Source: Sequoia sempervirens
Lineage: Eukaryota > Streptophyta > Pinopsida > Cupressales > Cupressaceae
NCBI GenBank assembly: GCA_007258455.2
Contig: VDFB02193867.1
Span: 569,288,656-569,352,655 of the forward strand
DNA length: 64,000 bases
Direction: 5' to 3'
Both the position numbers and the translations under genes were made by a program. Every line of letters begins with the position of its first letter. Position 1 is the stretch's first letter. The notes below the pieces were generated by a model. The model saw only the letters and a program-made list of their open reading frames with translations. It was not told where the DNA came from and did not search any database. Positions 44,471 through 55,722 of the stretch are shown in pieces.

Positions 44471-44990
44471 TACCTTTCACACATATCCTCAAGAAGTGTG
44501 TTCCTTTTGATTGGAATGAGGATTGTAAAAAAGTTGTTGAGAGTTTGAAGGATACCTTGCAACTCCACCTATTTTACAACCTGCTTTGCCAAACAAACCA
44601 TTCATCCTTTACATCGTAACATTTGCTCATGCTCTTGCAACATTGTTAGCTCAAAAAGTTGATAATGGAAAAGAACATCCTATTTATTATGTTAGTCAAA
44701 CTCTAATCGATTATGAGATCCAGTAATCTCCAATTGAAAAATAATGTTTAGCCCTTGTATTCGCTACTAGTAAATTGCGACATTATTTACTAAATGCTGA
44801 AATACAAGTTATGACAAAATTTGATCCTCTCAAATATATTTTTAACAAAACAGACTTATTGGGATATCTAGCTAAATGGGTGATGTTGTTGACTGAGTTT
44901 GACCTTAAATTTTTTTTACAAAAAGCAATTAAAGGACAAGCTTTGACCGACCATTTAGTTGATGTTCCTTCACCTCTTGCATTATTGGGT
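44471..44990 (+). pseudogene. RNase H (first) of E
   Basis: Connection and RNase H region: FVASLANRMLPFTHILKKCV, a frameshifted segment with PFILYIVTFAHALATLLAQK and HPIYYVSQTLIDYE (44600-44720), two stops, CLALVFATSKLRHYLLNAEI, and FDLKFFLQKAIKGQALTDHL (44900-44955). The usual D in the first position is within a Y-I-V-T segment, so the active site is probably degraded. The domain order matches Tat elements. Confidence 0.75.
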
Positions 44991-45420
44991 AATGATTCTT
45001 TTCCTGATGATAGTGTGTTGACAACAAATGTTTCTAGATGGAAATTATATTTTGATGGATCTAAGTGTAGAACAGGCTCTGGGGTTGGAGTAATACTGAT
45101 TCCTCCCAAAGGAAAGCCTATTCCCTTGTCTTATTGATTGAATTTCCTATGTACGAATAACACTGCTGAATATGAGGCCTGAATCCATGCTGCTTTAATC
45201 ATTGGAATTCAAGACATCATGATCTTTGGTGATTTGCAATTAGTGATCAAACAAATAAATGGTGTCTATCAAGCTAAACATGATAAATTATCCAAATATA
45301 AAGATCTCACAATGTACTTGTTGGAAAAATTCAACTCCTTCACCATTGATAACATCTCCCAAAAAGATAATCAACACGTAGACCCAATGGCAAGTGTTGC
45401 TTCTCTTCTATCCCCTTCCG
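44991..45420 (+). pseudogene. Second, archaeal-type RNase H of E
   Basis: WKLYFDGSKCRTGSGVGVIL (45038-45098, catalytic Asp in FDGS) followed by PPKGKPIPLSY, a stop, LNFLCTNNTAEYEA (catalytic Glu), a stop, and IMIFGDLQLVIKQINGVYQA (45215-45275) with GD in place. HVDPMASVASLL (45378-45415) ends it. The order and spacing match the additional RNase H captured by the Tat lineage. This is the strongest lineage marker for E. Confidence 0.85.
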
Positions 45421-46770
45421 ATCCTTCACAAGATATTATATTCACTGTTTATCCCATCATGAAACCTGCCATCACTGATATCACTGTCAACACATTAGTG
45501 GCAACCAAGGATGATTCGAGTGAATGGTATGATGCTATCTATAATTACATAAAAGATGGTACCCTTCCCGAACCTGTAACAAGTAACACCCGTGCTCGTT
45601 TAAAACAATTAGCCACCAAGTACATAATTCTTTCCGATGTGTTATATAGATGGTCCTTTGACAACATTTTACTTAGATATCTTAAGGATTCTAAGATCAA
45701 TATGGCACTCGAGTAGGCTCATGCAGGTAGTTGTGGCGGTCATTTTAGTGCAAAGACCTTACCACAAAAACTCCTTCGTATAGGCTACTATTGGAAAAAG
45801 AAGGAAAAATACTATTATGTGTATGTTAAGCGATGTCATAAATGTCAAGAACATAGCAATTTATTTCATGCTCCTACTTTTGAGCTTCATGCCCAAATCC
45901 CTATTTGGCCATTCTTTGTATGGGGGCTGGATATAATTGGAAAAATATCCCCACCATCTTCCACTGGACACACGTTTATCATCACTGCTACTAATTATTT
46001 CACAAAATGGGTAGAGGCTATTCCTCTTCGATCTACAACAACTGAGGTGATATGTCGATTCACTCTTGAGCACATAATTGCTTGTTTTGGGATCCCTTCC
46101 ACATTAGTCTCTGATAATGGCACACCATTTAAGAATAATGATGTGAAGAAATTCTTGGAGACCTTCCATATTCAATACTATTTTTTGACACCTTACTACC
46201 CATAATCTAATGGTCAAGCTAAATCAACTAATAAATTCCTTGAACAAATTTTGAAGAAATCTTTTAATGCTAATCACAAGGACTGGCACACACAACTGCA
46301 TTATGCATTTTGGGCTTATCGCACAAGTGTTCACTCATCCACTGGATCCACACCTTATAACCTTGTTTATGGTACTAAGGCAATCATGAAGTTACATATT
46401 TCTCTTCAAGGATTGGTTGACAATAACACTTATAAGGAAAACCGATTACATCAACTTGAGATGCTCAACGAACAATGCATTAATTCTCTTGAGCATCTCC
46501 AAGCCTATTGCAAATGAAAAACAACACTATTACAATCTCAACGCCATCCCTCACACATTTAACAAGGATGACTCAGTTCTATCTACAAATCAACATAATG
46601 TCAACGCCGACCCTAATGAATGAGGAAAATTTAGTCCTAATTGATTAGGACCATATGTTGTCGAAACAAGCTTTGGGTCTAGTGTATATGTCTTAGCAAA
46701 ACTTGATGGAACACCCCTTAAAGAACCTATCAATGTTGTGAATTTGCATCAGTATTATGTCTAATCCTTT
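45421..46770 (+). pseudogene. Integrase of E
   Basis: A linker, then HAGSCGGHFSAKTLPQKLLR with CHKCQEHSNL (HHCC zinc domain, 45720-45860). The core has WGLDIIGKISPPSSTGHTFI (Asp 1), STLVSDNGTPFKNN (Asp 2) and NGQAKSTNKFLEQI (46209-46250), where the catalytic Glu of the usual AE-(A/S)-TNK reads Lys. A stop interrupts PYYP-SNGQ at 46203. The C-terminal part includes WAYRTSVHSSTGSTPYNLVY. After a frameshift near 46515 there follow GPYVVETSFGSSVYVLAKLD-like and NLHQYYV segments. Three stops plus the Glu-to-Lys change make it inactive. Confidence 0.9.
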
Positions 46771-47243
46771 TGAATAGTATGAATTATAAAGTAGTATTGG
46801 TAAATTTATGGGGTCTTCTCCTATATACTTTCATATTGCTTTGTTCTTGATAAATAACTTGTGTGTTTGTCTTGAACACTAAGGTGATTATTTATAATTA
46901 CTTTAGGTTTCATGCTATTCAAAATCATCTTATGTGTTATGATAAGTTACATTTAATTTAGCATAACATACTCAATCATCATGTTGTATCTAAAATGAAA
47001 CCGCAATATGTTTTATTGAGATCACATACATTCTGTTAAATCATGAAGCCATTAATTAAAGTAATATTGCACAGGTTCCTTAATTAATTACACTGCCATT
47101 TAACATTTACAACACATTTAAATAGAACATAAAACATAAATTGCTCATATATATATATATATATCCAGAGTTTTATGTACATATCATCATAATATACAAC
47201 ATCACCAAGGTCTGTGAGAACTAGATCCCTCAGGATTTGGTGC
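46771..47243 (+). other. Spacer between integrase and antisense gene of E
   Basis: A+T-rich and without a long frame, with a TA microsatellite at about 47148-47164. It would be the 3' flank of the antisense PMD gene. Confidence 0.5.
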
Positions 47244-47657
47244 TCATGATTTGGTACCTGGACGTCGTGAGACGGTCGTGTGTGACTGTGATCGTGATCC
47301 ACCGACTCTGAGTGAATACTCTAGACCCTCTACTCGCCCACGTGCCACATCCCCCTCCTCCCATAGCCATGCTATCTCTGCCTGTAATATCTCGACCTTT
47401 GTTGGAGTCTAGGATGATGGTCTTGCGGCCTTTGCTTGCTAGAGTCATCTCCTCATGCTCTCATAAGCTTCCTTTAGCCTCGTGAAAGGTTTGAGTGACT
47501 TAGTTCCTCCTCCACGATAGGTGGGGGCATGTAATCAGGGTCCATCTCCTCCTCATCGATGGATGCGAGTACTATCTCTGTAGTAGCTTGACAGTAGAAC
47601 TCCCACCAGTCTCTTGTCGCTCCTGCAAGATAGAAACATTACACAATTAGTAAACCA

Positions 47658-47732
47658 TATATGTATATATATATGTATATACATATATATATACATATAT
47701 ATACATATATACATATATATATATATATAAAG
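47658..47732 (+). repeat. TA/CATA microsatellite
   Basis: Repeated TATATATGTATATACATATA words. It lies inside the third intron of the antisense PMD gene. Confidence 0.9.
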
Positions 47733-49460
47733 AGTGTAAGTACTAAAACACATGCATAAAATCAAATATCATCACCTATATTGCCGGATGGTTGAGCAAT
47801 CTCAATGTCATCCTGCACAGGGGGCATGTAGGCTATGTTAGTTTCCCTCGGTTGTGAGTATTGCTGCTTGTTGCAGCTGCTGCTCATGATCTCGTCATAT
47901 GGATGGGAGAGGAATCTCCCCACTCATGTTGGTCCTCAACTCCTACCTCATCATTCTCACTCAAGGGTGGCTCCTCCTCATCGTCCTCGTACTCCTCCTC
48001 GTCCTCCTCTCCCTCCTGGCCATCATAATTTGGATCTACATCCTCATCATACTCATCATCAACCACATTAGTGAATATATCAGCAGGCCTGTAGCATGTC
48101 TTCTCGACCCTATCCTCCTGGTCATCTCCCTCATTTGGTAGTGGCCCTGTATCTCCCACTGGCTCATCCATCAGGAATACTGGTGATGTTCAGGTCACTG
48201 TCCACCACTCCTCATGCTCTCATGTGGCATTGACGTCGTCTGCTTCAGAGATGGGAAATTGGTCATGATCAGAGTCATCGGAGTCACTCTCAACTACATG
48301 CTCAAAAGTGAATCACCCTGTATTGCCCGATCTTCGGGCACTCCACGCTGATCTCCTAAAAGAGGATCGTGCCTGGGGTGGTGTCTGCACTTGTCTGAAC
48401 TGTTGCATGACCCGATCATAGTAGAATGGTCGTACTACGTGGTCATGCCGACCTACCAAAAATATATCCATCTACATCCTCCTCAACTATCTGGTATGAT
48501 CTAGTCATTGCAATTTTAGCTGATAAGGCCTCTAAAGGATCTCATCCTCAGCTAGTCGGTCAAATTGTACCCTCCAAAAATGAAAATCATCATACTGCCA
48601 TAATCGCCATAGAGGATAGCCGAAATCTTGAGGATACCCTAATGTTGTCACACATGGATAACCGACTAGTCTCGTGCATGTAATGTGCTCAAGGCACCAC
48701 ACCTATAGAAGTGTGCAGTGCACCATACTATCCACCTCTCATAATAAAAATCACCTAAGATCATAATATAGATGTGCCAACATGCACCGACCCTAGGCAT
48801 ATATTGTACGCTACTCTGCCATCCCTCAAATCAAGTGGACTAGTCCTCCCTTGAGGTGCCCACCCTGGCCATCAGGGACGAGAACTAGTGCTACGGTATG
48901 CATCATAATCCATTGAACCACTAGTGCCTATGAATATAATAGCATAAACAAATCAATCAGTCCTCTGACTCGTGCATCATGAATTGGACCATCTAAACAA
49001 TACTGTAAGTCGGCCCTCCGATCAAGGAAGGTGCAATCTCTATGGAACTATATTCACTCTCCTCGAATCAGAATAAAAAGAATCCAATGAACATCCTCCA
49101 ATGTGATCATCATCTCTCTTGTAGGAAGATGAAAAGTGCATGTATCTGCATTCCAACACTTGCAGAGAGTCATCGACATGGCGTTGTGGTATCTCATAGG
49201 AGGCATAAGATATGCCCAATAGATTCCCACAACTTGAACATGCTTCGTCTCCTCTATTGATAGTGCTAGAGCCAAATATCTCAAGAAGCTCACCTGTCTC
49301 CCTCCTAATCATTGTCGTGATCGGGTGGGTACCTATCAAATTCACACAAATATGCTCTAAAACTCATCTAATATCTTTAATTTTCACATTATTCATCATG
49401 CAAGTGTGCTAAAGCCCATCTAGTTTTCTTTTCTAAAGGCCCTAGACACTTTAGAACCCT

Positions 49461-49600
49461 TTTGGGACACTTCACAAAGAAAAGGGACACTTCGCGAAGA
49501 AATGCGACACTTTGCGAAGAAACGACACTTTGCGAACAAAAGAGACACTTTGCGAACAAATGGGACACTTCGCGAAACAAGGGGACACTTTGTGAACTTT
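49461..49600 (+). repeat. TTCGCGAA minisatellite, about seven units
   Basis: About seven tandem units near 20 bp, consensus GGGACACTTCGCGAAGAAA, with TTTGCGAA variants. Each unit contains the near-palindrome TTCGCGAA. It lies in the second intron of the antisense PMD gene, upstream of the 3' LTR of E. Confidence 0.85.
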
Positions 49601-49967
49601 TTTCCAAGATTCTAAATTAACCTAGATATGCATAAAAATTCATTAAAAATTTGCAAAATCACAAAGCGAAAGTTACAAAATTGACTCACCTCATGCTAAC
49701 GCTCGTTGCGTGCCACCTGGTCCCAAAGAACGTCCAAATGTGCAAGTGCATATCCCTGTCTGCTCAACATCATCTCGTCACTCTCAAGCTACAAGAAGGT
49801 AAAATTCAATAGTAAGTGACAAATTACTTTCCTTTCTCTCTTTTAATCTATTTTCATCTCTTTTTACTATGCATTCAATTAGGGTTTCTTTTACCTTACA
49901 CATTTGTAAAGAACTTTTTCTTCAAGCCAACATAATAGGAGCTAGGGAACTCTGTTTTCGACGCCAT

Positions 49968-50346
49968 TTGATACGTTGGAATCGTGATTCCACACCCGAC
50001 ATCATCCATCTATCATTATGTGACATGGTACTTGGAAATTTCCTATGATATGATACTTCTTGTTCGATGTGGTTAGATTGCTACCTTGATTCCACCTCCG
50101 TAAAAGCAAGTGGAATCAACAAGGGGCATACATCTACCCTCAATTTTTATTTCTAGAAGTTAGGAAAAATAATTTTTTTAAACTAACGAATTCGTGTTGC
50201 AGGATGCGGTTCCTAATGTTGTGGTTTTGTAGATAACTACATTGGGGGCTTCATTCTCCCATCTTTTGAATGAGTATCCTTTTATAGTAAAGTATATTGT
50301 TTAGAGTACTTTAGCTTACATATGTACATAGAGTCATATGGGCACT
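49968..50346 (+). other. 3' untranslated end of E
   Basis: About 380 bp between the antisense gene's start codon and the polypurine tract. It would hold the promoter of the antisense gene, but I see no convincing minus-strand TATA box. Confidence 0.4.
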
Positions 50347-50360
50347 AAAGTGGGGGATTA
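50347..50360 (+). other. Polypurine tract of E
   Basis: AAAGTGGGGGATTA just before the 3' LTR start TGTGTCACC. It confirms the plus orientation. Confidence 0.85.
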
Positions 50361-50361
50361 A

Positions 50362-51942
50362 TGTGTCACCAAAAATTGTATACTCTTGAAGAAAGAGACA
50401 ATTTTGCGTTAAATTTAGTCCTACTTTAGACACCTTGTTTCAATCACCCCTTTAAAACTGCATTTATAGGCCCCTAATGCTCATGATTTTGGACTTTAAT
50501 GCCTATTTCACTCACGAATCACTTAAATCCTGACACATATCACTTAAACCACTCAAATTTTGTGAAACCCACCAAAAAAAATTCTAGTGGAACTAAGTCG
50601 CCCAAGGTGGCGACTTAGTCCCTTTTGGGGTGTTTTCCACTTTGAGCGGGAAAATCACTAACCTAATTCAAATTTTTGAGGGATGTCAGCCTATGAAGTT
50701 AAAATAATGAGTAAGTCGGTGTTAATTCCTATAAATACATGTTTTTAGGTCATTTTTTAGATCTCCTAGTCATTTTGCAAAGTAAAAATCAAAAGTCAAG
50801 AGCAAAGTATCTTTCACAAGAAGATTCAATAGCATTTCTACAACAAAGTTGAAGCTTAAGGGCAAAAAATTAGGGTTTTTGTAGTTCTTCAAGCTCACTT
50901 ATTGTTCAAGATCTCACATTGCAAAGGGTTGATCATGGATGCGTATGGTGAATCATGGAGAAATCTAGGTTGAGGAGATGCAACTAGCCATCAAATCACA
51001 CCTAATGACTTGTTTTCAAAGTGATTCCATCTTCCATTTTCTTCCTATTTTTAGACTTAAGGTTTGCATTACATTTTGCACATCATTTGCATTCATTTGA
51101 AGTGTTGAAGGGTTTCTTGCATTGAAGTCTTGCATCATTCAAGTTCCCTTTACTTATCTTATTCTAGCACATTAGAATAGGATCTTGTCTCATTTAAGAT
51201 TTTCTTAGTCTTAGACACACTTAAGACTAGGGTTTTATGTAGATTTTATCTTTCACAATGTTTAAATACCAACTAGGGGTTTGACCGAGGCAAACCCCCC
51301 ATTAGAAATCAAAATATCTTTTGTTTTGTAGGGTTTTTCGAAGATTCAAATCCGAATTTTTGTCAAAAAGTAGAGTGCAGGTTGTGGGTTTCCGTTTCCA
51401 CTTTCAAATTTCCAGAAGATCCAAAGTGGACTAAGTCACCCCTAGTGGTGACTTAGTCCCACTACACTAATTTTTCAGAAATTTTTATAGTTTCAGACAC
51501 CCATTTGGCAGAAACAACTTTTTGGGTAGTTTCCTCAATCTGGGACTAAGTCGCCCGACCTGGCGTAAGTGTCCCAGTTGACTCAAAAATCAAAATTTCT
51601 AGAATTTCAGAGGCCTCTGCAATCCTCAGTCAAATCTTCATCAGTTTCCAAGTGCATAGTTTATGTCTTGCATCTTTATCTTGTCTTTTATTGCATCTAT
51701 TTCATTTTTCTGCATATCACACCATGTTTTCAAACAAGTCACTTGTCTTAGGTTTTGCATCATTAGATCATTTCATTTTTAGATCAGTGCATTAGGACAT
51801 CATAATTAGGCATAAAAAATCTCATTCACATTAACTTTGAGTGTAGACATTTTCATTTTGGACCCCCATTTCTCTCTCCTTTTAGGTGAAAAACCCTAGA
51901 AGGAGCAAAGCAAGTGTGGGCAATCCAAAATCATTGTCCACA
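50362..51942 (+). repeat. 3' LTR of E
   Basis: TGTGTCACCAAAAATTG to TCATTGTCCACA. It is very similar to the 5' LTR. Its stem-loops pair more perfectly: 50589-50622 (ACTAAGTCGCC/GGCGACTTAGT), 51428-51459 (13-bp arms) and 51541-51575. The terminal CA runs into a CA microsatellite. Confidence 0.92.
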
Positions 51943-52165
51943 CACACACACACACACACGCACACACACACACACACACAAATATATATATATATGTACA
52001 TATACATATATTGACATATTCGTATGGATGTTTCCATTTTCCATTACATATGTATATATCGATACATGTATACATATGTATATATCTTATATATATACAT
52101 TTGATAACTTAATCACACACGTAACCAATTACTATACTATTGATAGATATATATACGTTTGACAT

Positions 52166-52209
<44 letters not shown>

Positions 52210-52225
52210 CACATTGTCCTCTCGA
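51943..52225 (+). repeat. CA and TA microsatellites
   Basis: A (CA)n run to about 51979, then TA/TACATA words, and a second CA-TA tract at 52166-52205. Frames here translate to His-Thr or Ile-Tyr repeats and are not genes. Confidence 0.9.
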
Positions 52226-52929
52226 TATCACCATGCCCATAAGTAGCTTGTCCATAAGCGTGCATAGGTACATCTACCTATGTACTCTCATGTGCATGTT
52301 CCTTCATATGTATGGAGTATCGTCGAAATCCATATGTATACATATATATATACTTCCAGCACATGTACATCTCATCAATCAATTATAGCAAATATAAATA
52401 ATTACTTCCATACACCAAGCACTAAACATAATCTAAGAAGACTCCTATCAGAAATCAAGATCCTTCCTAATGCAAACACATCATGCTAAGGATGACTTGC
52501 CAATTCCAAAACACTATGACTTGACTCAACCAGTCTATTAGTGAGAGTGTGTATAAGATTAATTAGGTTTCCTTATAAGTTACTTCACCAAGCTCTTTTC
52601 CTGAGTGATACTTCCCCTCTCTTCCAAAGGATTGATTCTAAACCTACATCCAACTTAACACACTTCATGGTATTCAATCGTTCATCAATACAAGTATTTG
52701 CATAATAATTTTCATAGTTATCATATCAATTCAATAACCATTCATTTCATTTATGCATTTCATCACATAACATTAAATGAAATAAACATTCATTCATAAT
52801 ATTTTTGATAAACAAAGTGCAATCACATATATTTCCAATCAAGAATTCCAAACACATTCATACATGCAATAATTTACCTTAACATAGTAATAGTAAATAG
52901 GTAAACGCACACTAGGGTGTGATATACTC
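52226..52929. other. A+T-rich DNA, may include the 3' LTR of F
   Basis: Lies just past the 3' end of element F on the minus strand. A GGGGGAGTATA purine tract at about 52930-52940 marks a possible LTR start, but no partner LTR was found on the other side of F, so the extent is unknown. Confidence 0.35.
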
Positions 52930-52984
52930 CCCCATTGTGAATCATTGTCTCCAATGATTTTATGTAGCAAACATAAACTAAATA

Positions 52985-53424
52985 AAACAAAGATTTTTTT
53001 TTCAAGCACTTTCAAAAGCACATAAAACATGTGGAAAATTTTGGTCTATTTCAACATAGTCTTCCCAAGTGGCAAAATCTTCTGCATACAAGTCCCATTG
53101 GACTTTGCATTGTAGAACCTCCCTATTACGCAAGTGAAGCTTACGTGTTCCAAGCACCTTGATAGGCTTGATTGTTACCACTTCGGGGTCCTATACATGT
53201 AAAGAATTCCAATCAATTACATGATTATCTCCTAGTATATACTTCTTTAGGTAAGAAATATGAAAGACGTTATGCATCTATGAAAGAGCTGGTGGCAACA
53301 CAATTTGGTAAGCTACAAGATTCACTTCCTCAAGGATCTCAAAATGTCCTACATAGCGTGGTGCTAGTTTGGATGACTTTCCAAACTTGATGGAACTCTT
53401 ATGTGGTTTAACCCTTAACAACGC
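52985..53424 (-). pseudogene. Integrase tail and chromodomain of F
   Basis: Continues from the integrase through a frameshift near 53425. It ends in LRNREVLQCKVQWDLYAEDF followed by ATWEDYVEI (53050-53145), a chromodomain-like segment (V-Q-W ... A-T-W-E). It would guide integration to heterochromatin. Confidence 0.6.
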
Positions 53425-54290
53425 TTAATCCCCTACTGAAAAACTCCTGGGTACTCTCTTTGCATTTGCATAGATTTTATGCCTATCATTGGATTCAACT
53501 AGACTTTGCTTGATAATATTGACTTGTTCCTCCATTTCAGTTAACATTTTTGGCCCAAGACTCAACCTATCCTCAAGTTTATCCCAACTTATCGGGGTTT
53601 GACACTTTCGGCCATATAAAGCTTTGAAAGGAGTCATCTTTATTGTAGAATGGTAGGAATTATTATAAGCAAATTCCACTAAAGGCAAGTAGTCCTACCA
53701 CTTGTATTGTTGATCCATGCAATACATTCTTAGTAGGTCTTCAAGTACTTGATTTTCCCTTTCTGTTTTTCCATCCATTTCCAAATGATATGATGAACTT
53801 ATATTTAGTTGAGTCCCCAATGTAGAAAATAAGGTTTGCCAAAACCTTGAGGTCACATGTGCATCCCTATCCGAGATAATATTCTAATGAATTTTGTGTA
53901 GTCTAAACACCTCTTGCACGAATTTTTGAGCTATGACATGAGCTCCATCGGTTAAATTCCCTGATATGAAATGTGCTATCTTAGTAAGCTTGTCCAAAAA
54001 CACTAAAATGGATTTGTGCTTATTTCTTAACATAGGCAATCCTTGCACAAAGTCCATATCGATGACTTGCCACTTACTCTCTAGAATATCATGTGGATAT
54101 AACAATCCTATAAGATGATGTTTCACTCTCACCCTTTGAAATTCCAAGCATTTAGCCACAAATCTAGCAGCGTCTCCTTTCATCACTTTCCAAAAGTATA
54201 ATGGTTTCACATCAACCATAATTTTCATCACATTAGGATGTCCTAAGTATTGCGTTTCATGAACTTCTTTCCATACCTGATTTCAATTCT
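53425..54290 (-). pseudogene. Integrase core of F
   Basis: Zinc region: KCLEFQRVRVKHHL (the second Cys of the CxxC pair is Gln). Core: VIDMDFVQGLPMLRNKHKSI (Asp 1), IISDRDAHVTSRFW (Asp 2, after a stop at 53884) and DGKTERENQVLEDLLR with the catalytic Glu kept. Then LPLVEFAYNNSYHSTIKMTP (53625-53690) and the C-terminal DRLSLGPKMLTEMEEQ segment to FSVGD at 53425. Stops lie at 53884 and near 53697. The DDE residues are intact, but the zinc site and reading frame are not. Confidence 0.85.
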
Positions 54291-54401
54291 TCAAAGTCAG
54301 GCACATCCATCCTTCCCTTATACCTAAGCAATCTATTTGGGTTCAAATTGATATCCATCATATCTTGCATCCTATGGATTATTTGCAAGTGCTTGCTTAA
54401 C

Positions 54402-55022
54402 TTACAAATAGTACTCATCCTTCTTACTTTTTTGCAACACTTGACCTTTAAAGTCAATTTGGGTTTTCACTATTGAGGAAATATGTCTTCTACGACTTAA
54501 GGCATCAACTACTCGATTTTCCTTTCCTTTGATATAACTGATATTTAAGTCATAATCAACTATCGACTCCAACCATCTTCTTTGTCGTGCATTCAAATTA
54601 GGCTGAGTGAATAGATACTTTAATCCTTGATGATCAATTTTCATCTTAAAGGGCTTCCCTAACAAGTAATGCTTCCACATTTGCAATTCATGAATGACCA
54701 CTACTAACTATAAATCATGCGACACATAATATTTCTCGTAGGGTTTCAACTTTCTTGAATCATAAGCAATTACTTTCTCTTCTTGCATTAAAACTATGCC
54801 TAAGCCTTCTCCCGATGCATCGATGATAACAGTGAAGTCACCATCATGATTTTGTACTTTCAAAATTGGAGTAGTTGTTAACTTCTCTTTAAGCATATCA
54901 AATGTTGCTTGGCACTTTTCTATCCACTCAAATTTCTTCCCTTTCCTCTGCAAAGAAGTAATTGGAAAAGCTATTCTGGAGAAATTTGCAACAAACTTCC
55001 TATAATATCCTATCAAACCCAT
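54402..55022 (-). pseudogene. RNase H of F
   Basis: MGLIGYYRKFVANFSRIAFP (connection), FTVIIDASGEGLGIVLMQEE with the catalytic Asp (54790-54850), VIAYDSRKLKPYEKYY, a stop at about 54708, then HYLLGKPFKMKIDHQGLKYL and VVDALSRRRH (54480-54510). Only one stop breaks this region. Confidence 0.85.
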
Positions 55023-55059
55023 AAAACTTCTTACTTCAAAAACATTTTTAGTTATTTGT

Positions 55060-55722
55060 CATTATAGCACTACTTTGATCTTGGTTGGATCAATTGAGAT
55101 ACCTTCGACTGATATCACATGTCCAAGGTACTACACTTTCTTTTGGTAGAAAGTACATTTAGAGAGTTTCCCATACAACTTGTGTTCTCTTAGTCATTGT
55201 AAAACTATTTCCAAATGCTTGTAATGATCCTCCTCATTCCTTGAATAGATTAGGATATCATCAAGGAAAACTAAGACAAACTTATCTAGGCAATCCCTAA
55301 ACACGTTGTTCATTAGATGCATAAAAGTTGTCAGCGCATTAGTTAGTCCAAATGATAGGACTGTAAACTCATAATGCTCATACCTTGTTCTAAAAATCAT
55401 TCTTGAATATGTCTTCATCTTTGATTCTTAACTGGTGGTATCTAGATCATAAATCAATCTTGGAAAACACATCTCCTCGAATTTGATCAAAAAGGTCGTC
55501 AATGTGTGGCAACAAATACTTGTTATTTACCGTATCTTTTTTAAGCATCCAATAATATATGCACAACCACAATGTACCATCCTTCTTCTTCACAAAAATT
55601 ACTGGTGCTCCCCAGGGGGATACATTTGGTCTTATCAATCCCTTAGATAAAAATTCATTCAATTGTGCCTTAAGCTCCATTAACTCAGTTGTTGTCATTC
55701 GGTAAGGCATTTTGGAAACAAG
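55060..55722 (-). pseudogene. Reverse transcriptase of F
   Basis: [60 protein letters not shown] and KIDL (motif A; stop at about 55447). After a frameshift: [20 protein letters not shown] (motif B, with LS for the usual MP) and [20 protein letters not shown] (catalytic FLDD, 55240-55290). A further stop lies at 55194. The catalytic Asp residues remain. Confidence 0.9.

Larger units (their letters stand above)
47244..49967 (-). pseudogene. Antisense spliced plant mobile domain (PMD) gene in E
   Basis: A decayed multi-exon gene opposite to E. Proposed exons: 49967-49902 (MASKTEFPSSYYVGLKKKFF), 49788-49690 (33 codons, LESDEMMLSRQGYALAHLDV...), 49332-47776, and 47622-47244. All introns are GT-AG and every junction keeps phase; the third joins ...SGNI+G to ATRDWWEFYCQATTEI. 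Exon 3 has the PMD core: TCTFHLPTREMMITLEDV (near 49090-49140), VLVPDGQGGHLKGGLVHLI, GRCMLAHLYYDL and a HHPRHDPL-like segment, then a run of Glu/Asp (48060-48000). Exon 4 is a helical tail ending with the TGA at 47246. More than ten in-frame stops and two frameshifts mark it as dead. PMD proteins are known as host gene-silencing factors and as passengers of MULE and gypsy elements. Confidence 0.65.
39474..51942 (+). mobile_element. Ty3/gypsy Tat/Ogre-like element E
   Basis: A 12.5-kb element with 1,580- and 1,581-bp LTRs, a primer site and a polypurine tract. Its pol has features of the Tat lineage: a protease ending in LLGRPWI, a G-patch-like segment, and a second (archaeal-type) RNase H after the normal one. 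No recognisable gag lies between leader and protease. Downstream of integrase lies an antisense PMD gene. It sits in an A+T microsatellite, and the CA-rich growth at its right end hides any target duplication. Confidence 0.9.

Noticed and set aside
47148..49600. CRISPR-like arrays, because short repeats with spacers occur.
   Set aside because: Units are tandem minisatellites without unique spacers, and the window is plant nuclear DNA.
51914..52388. Frames encoding THTHTH and IYIYIY runs.
   Set aside because: Translation of CA and TA microsatellites.
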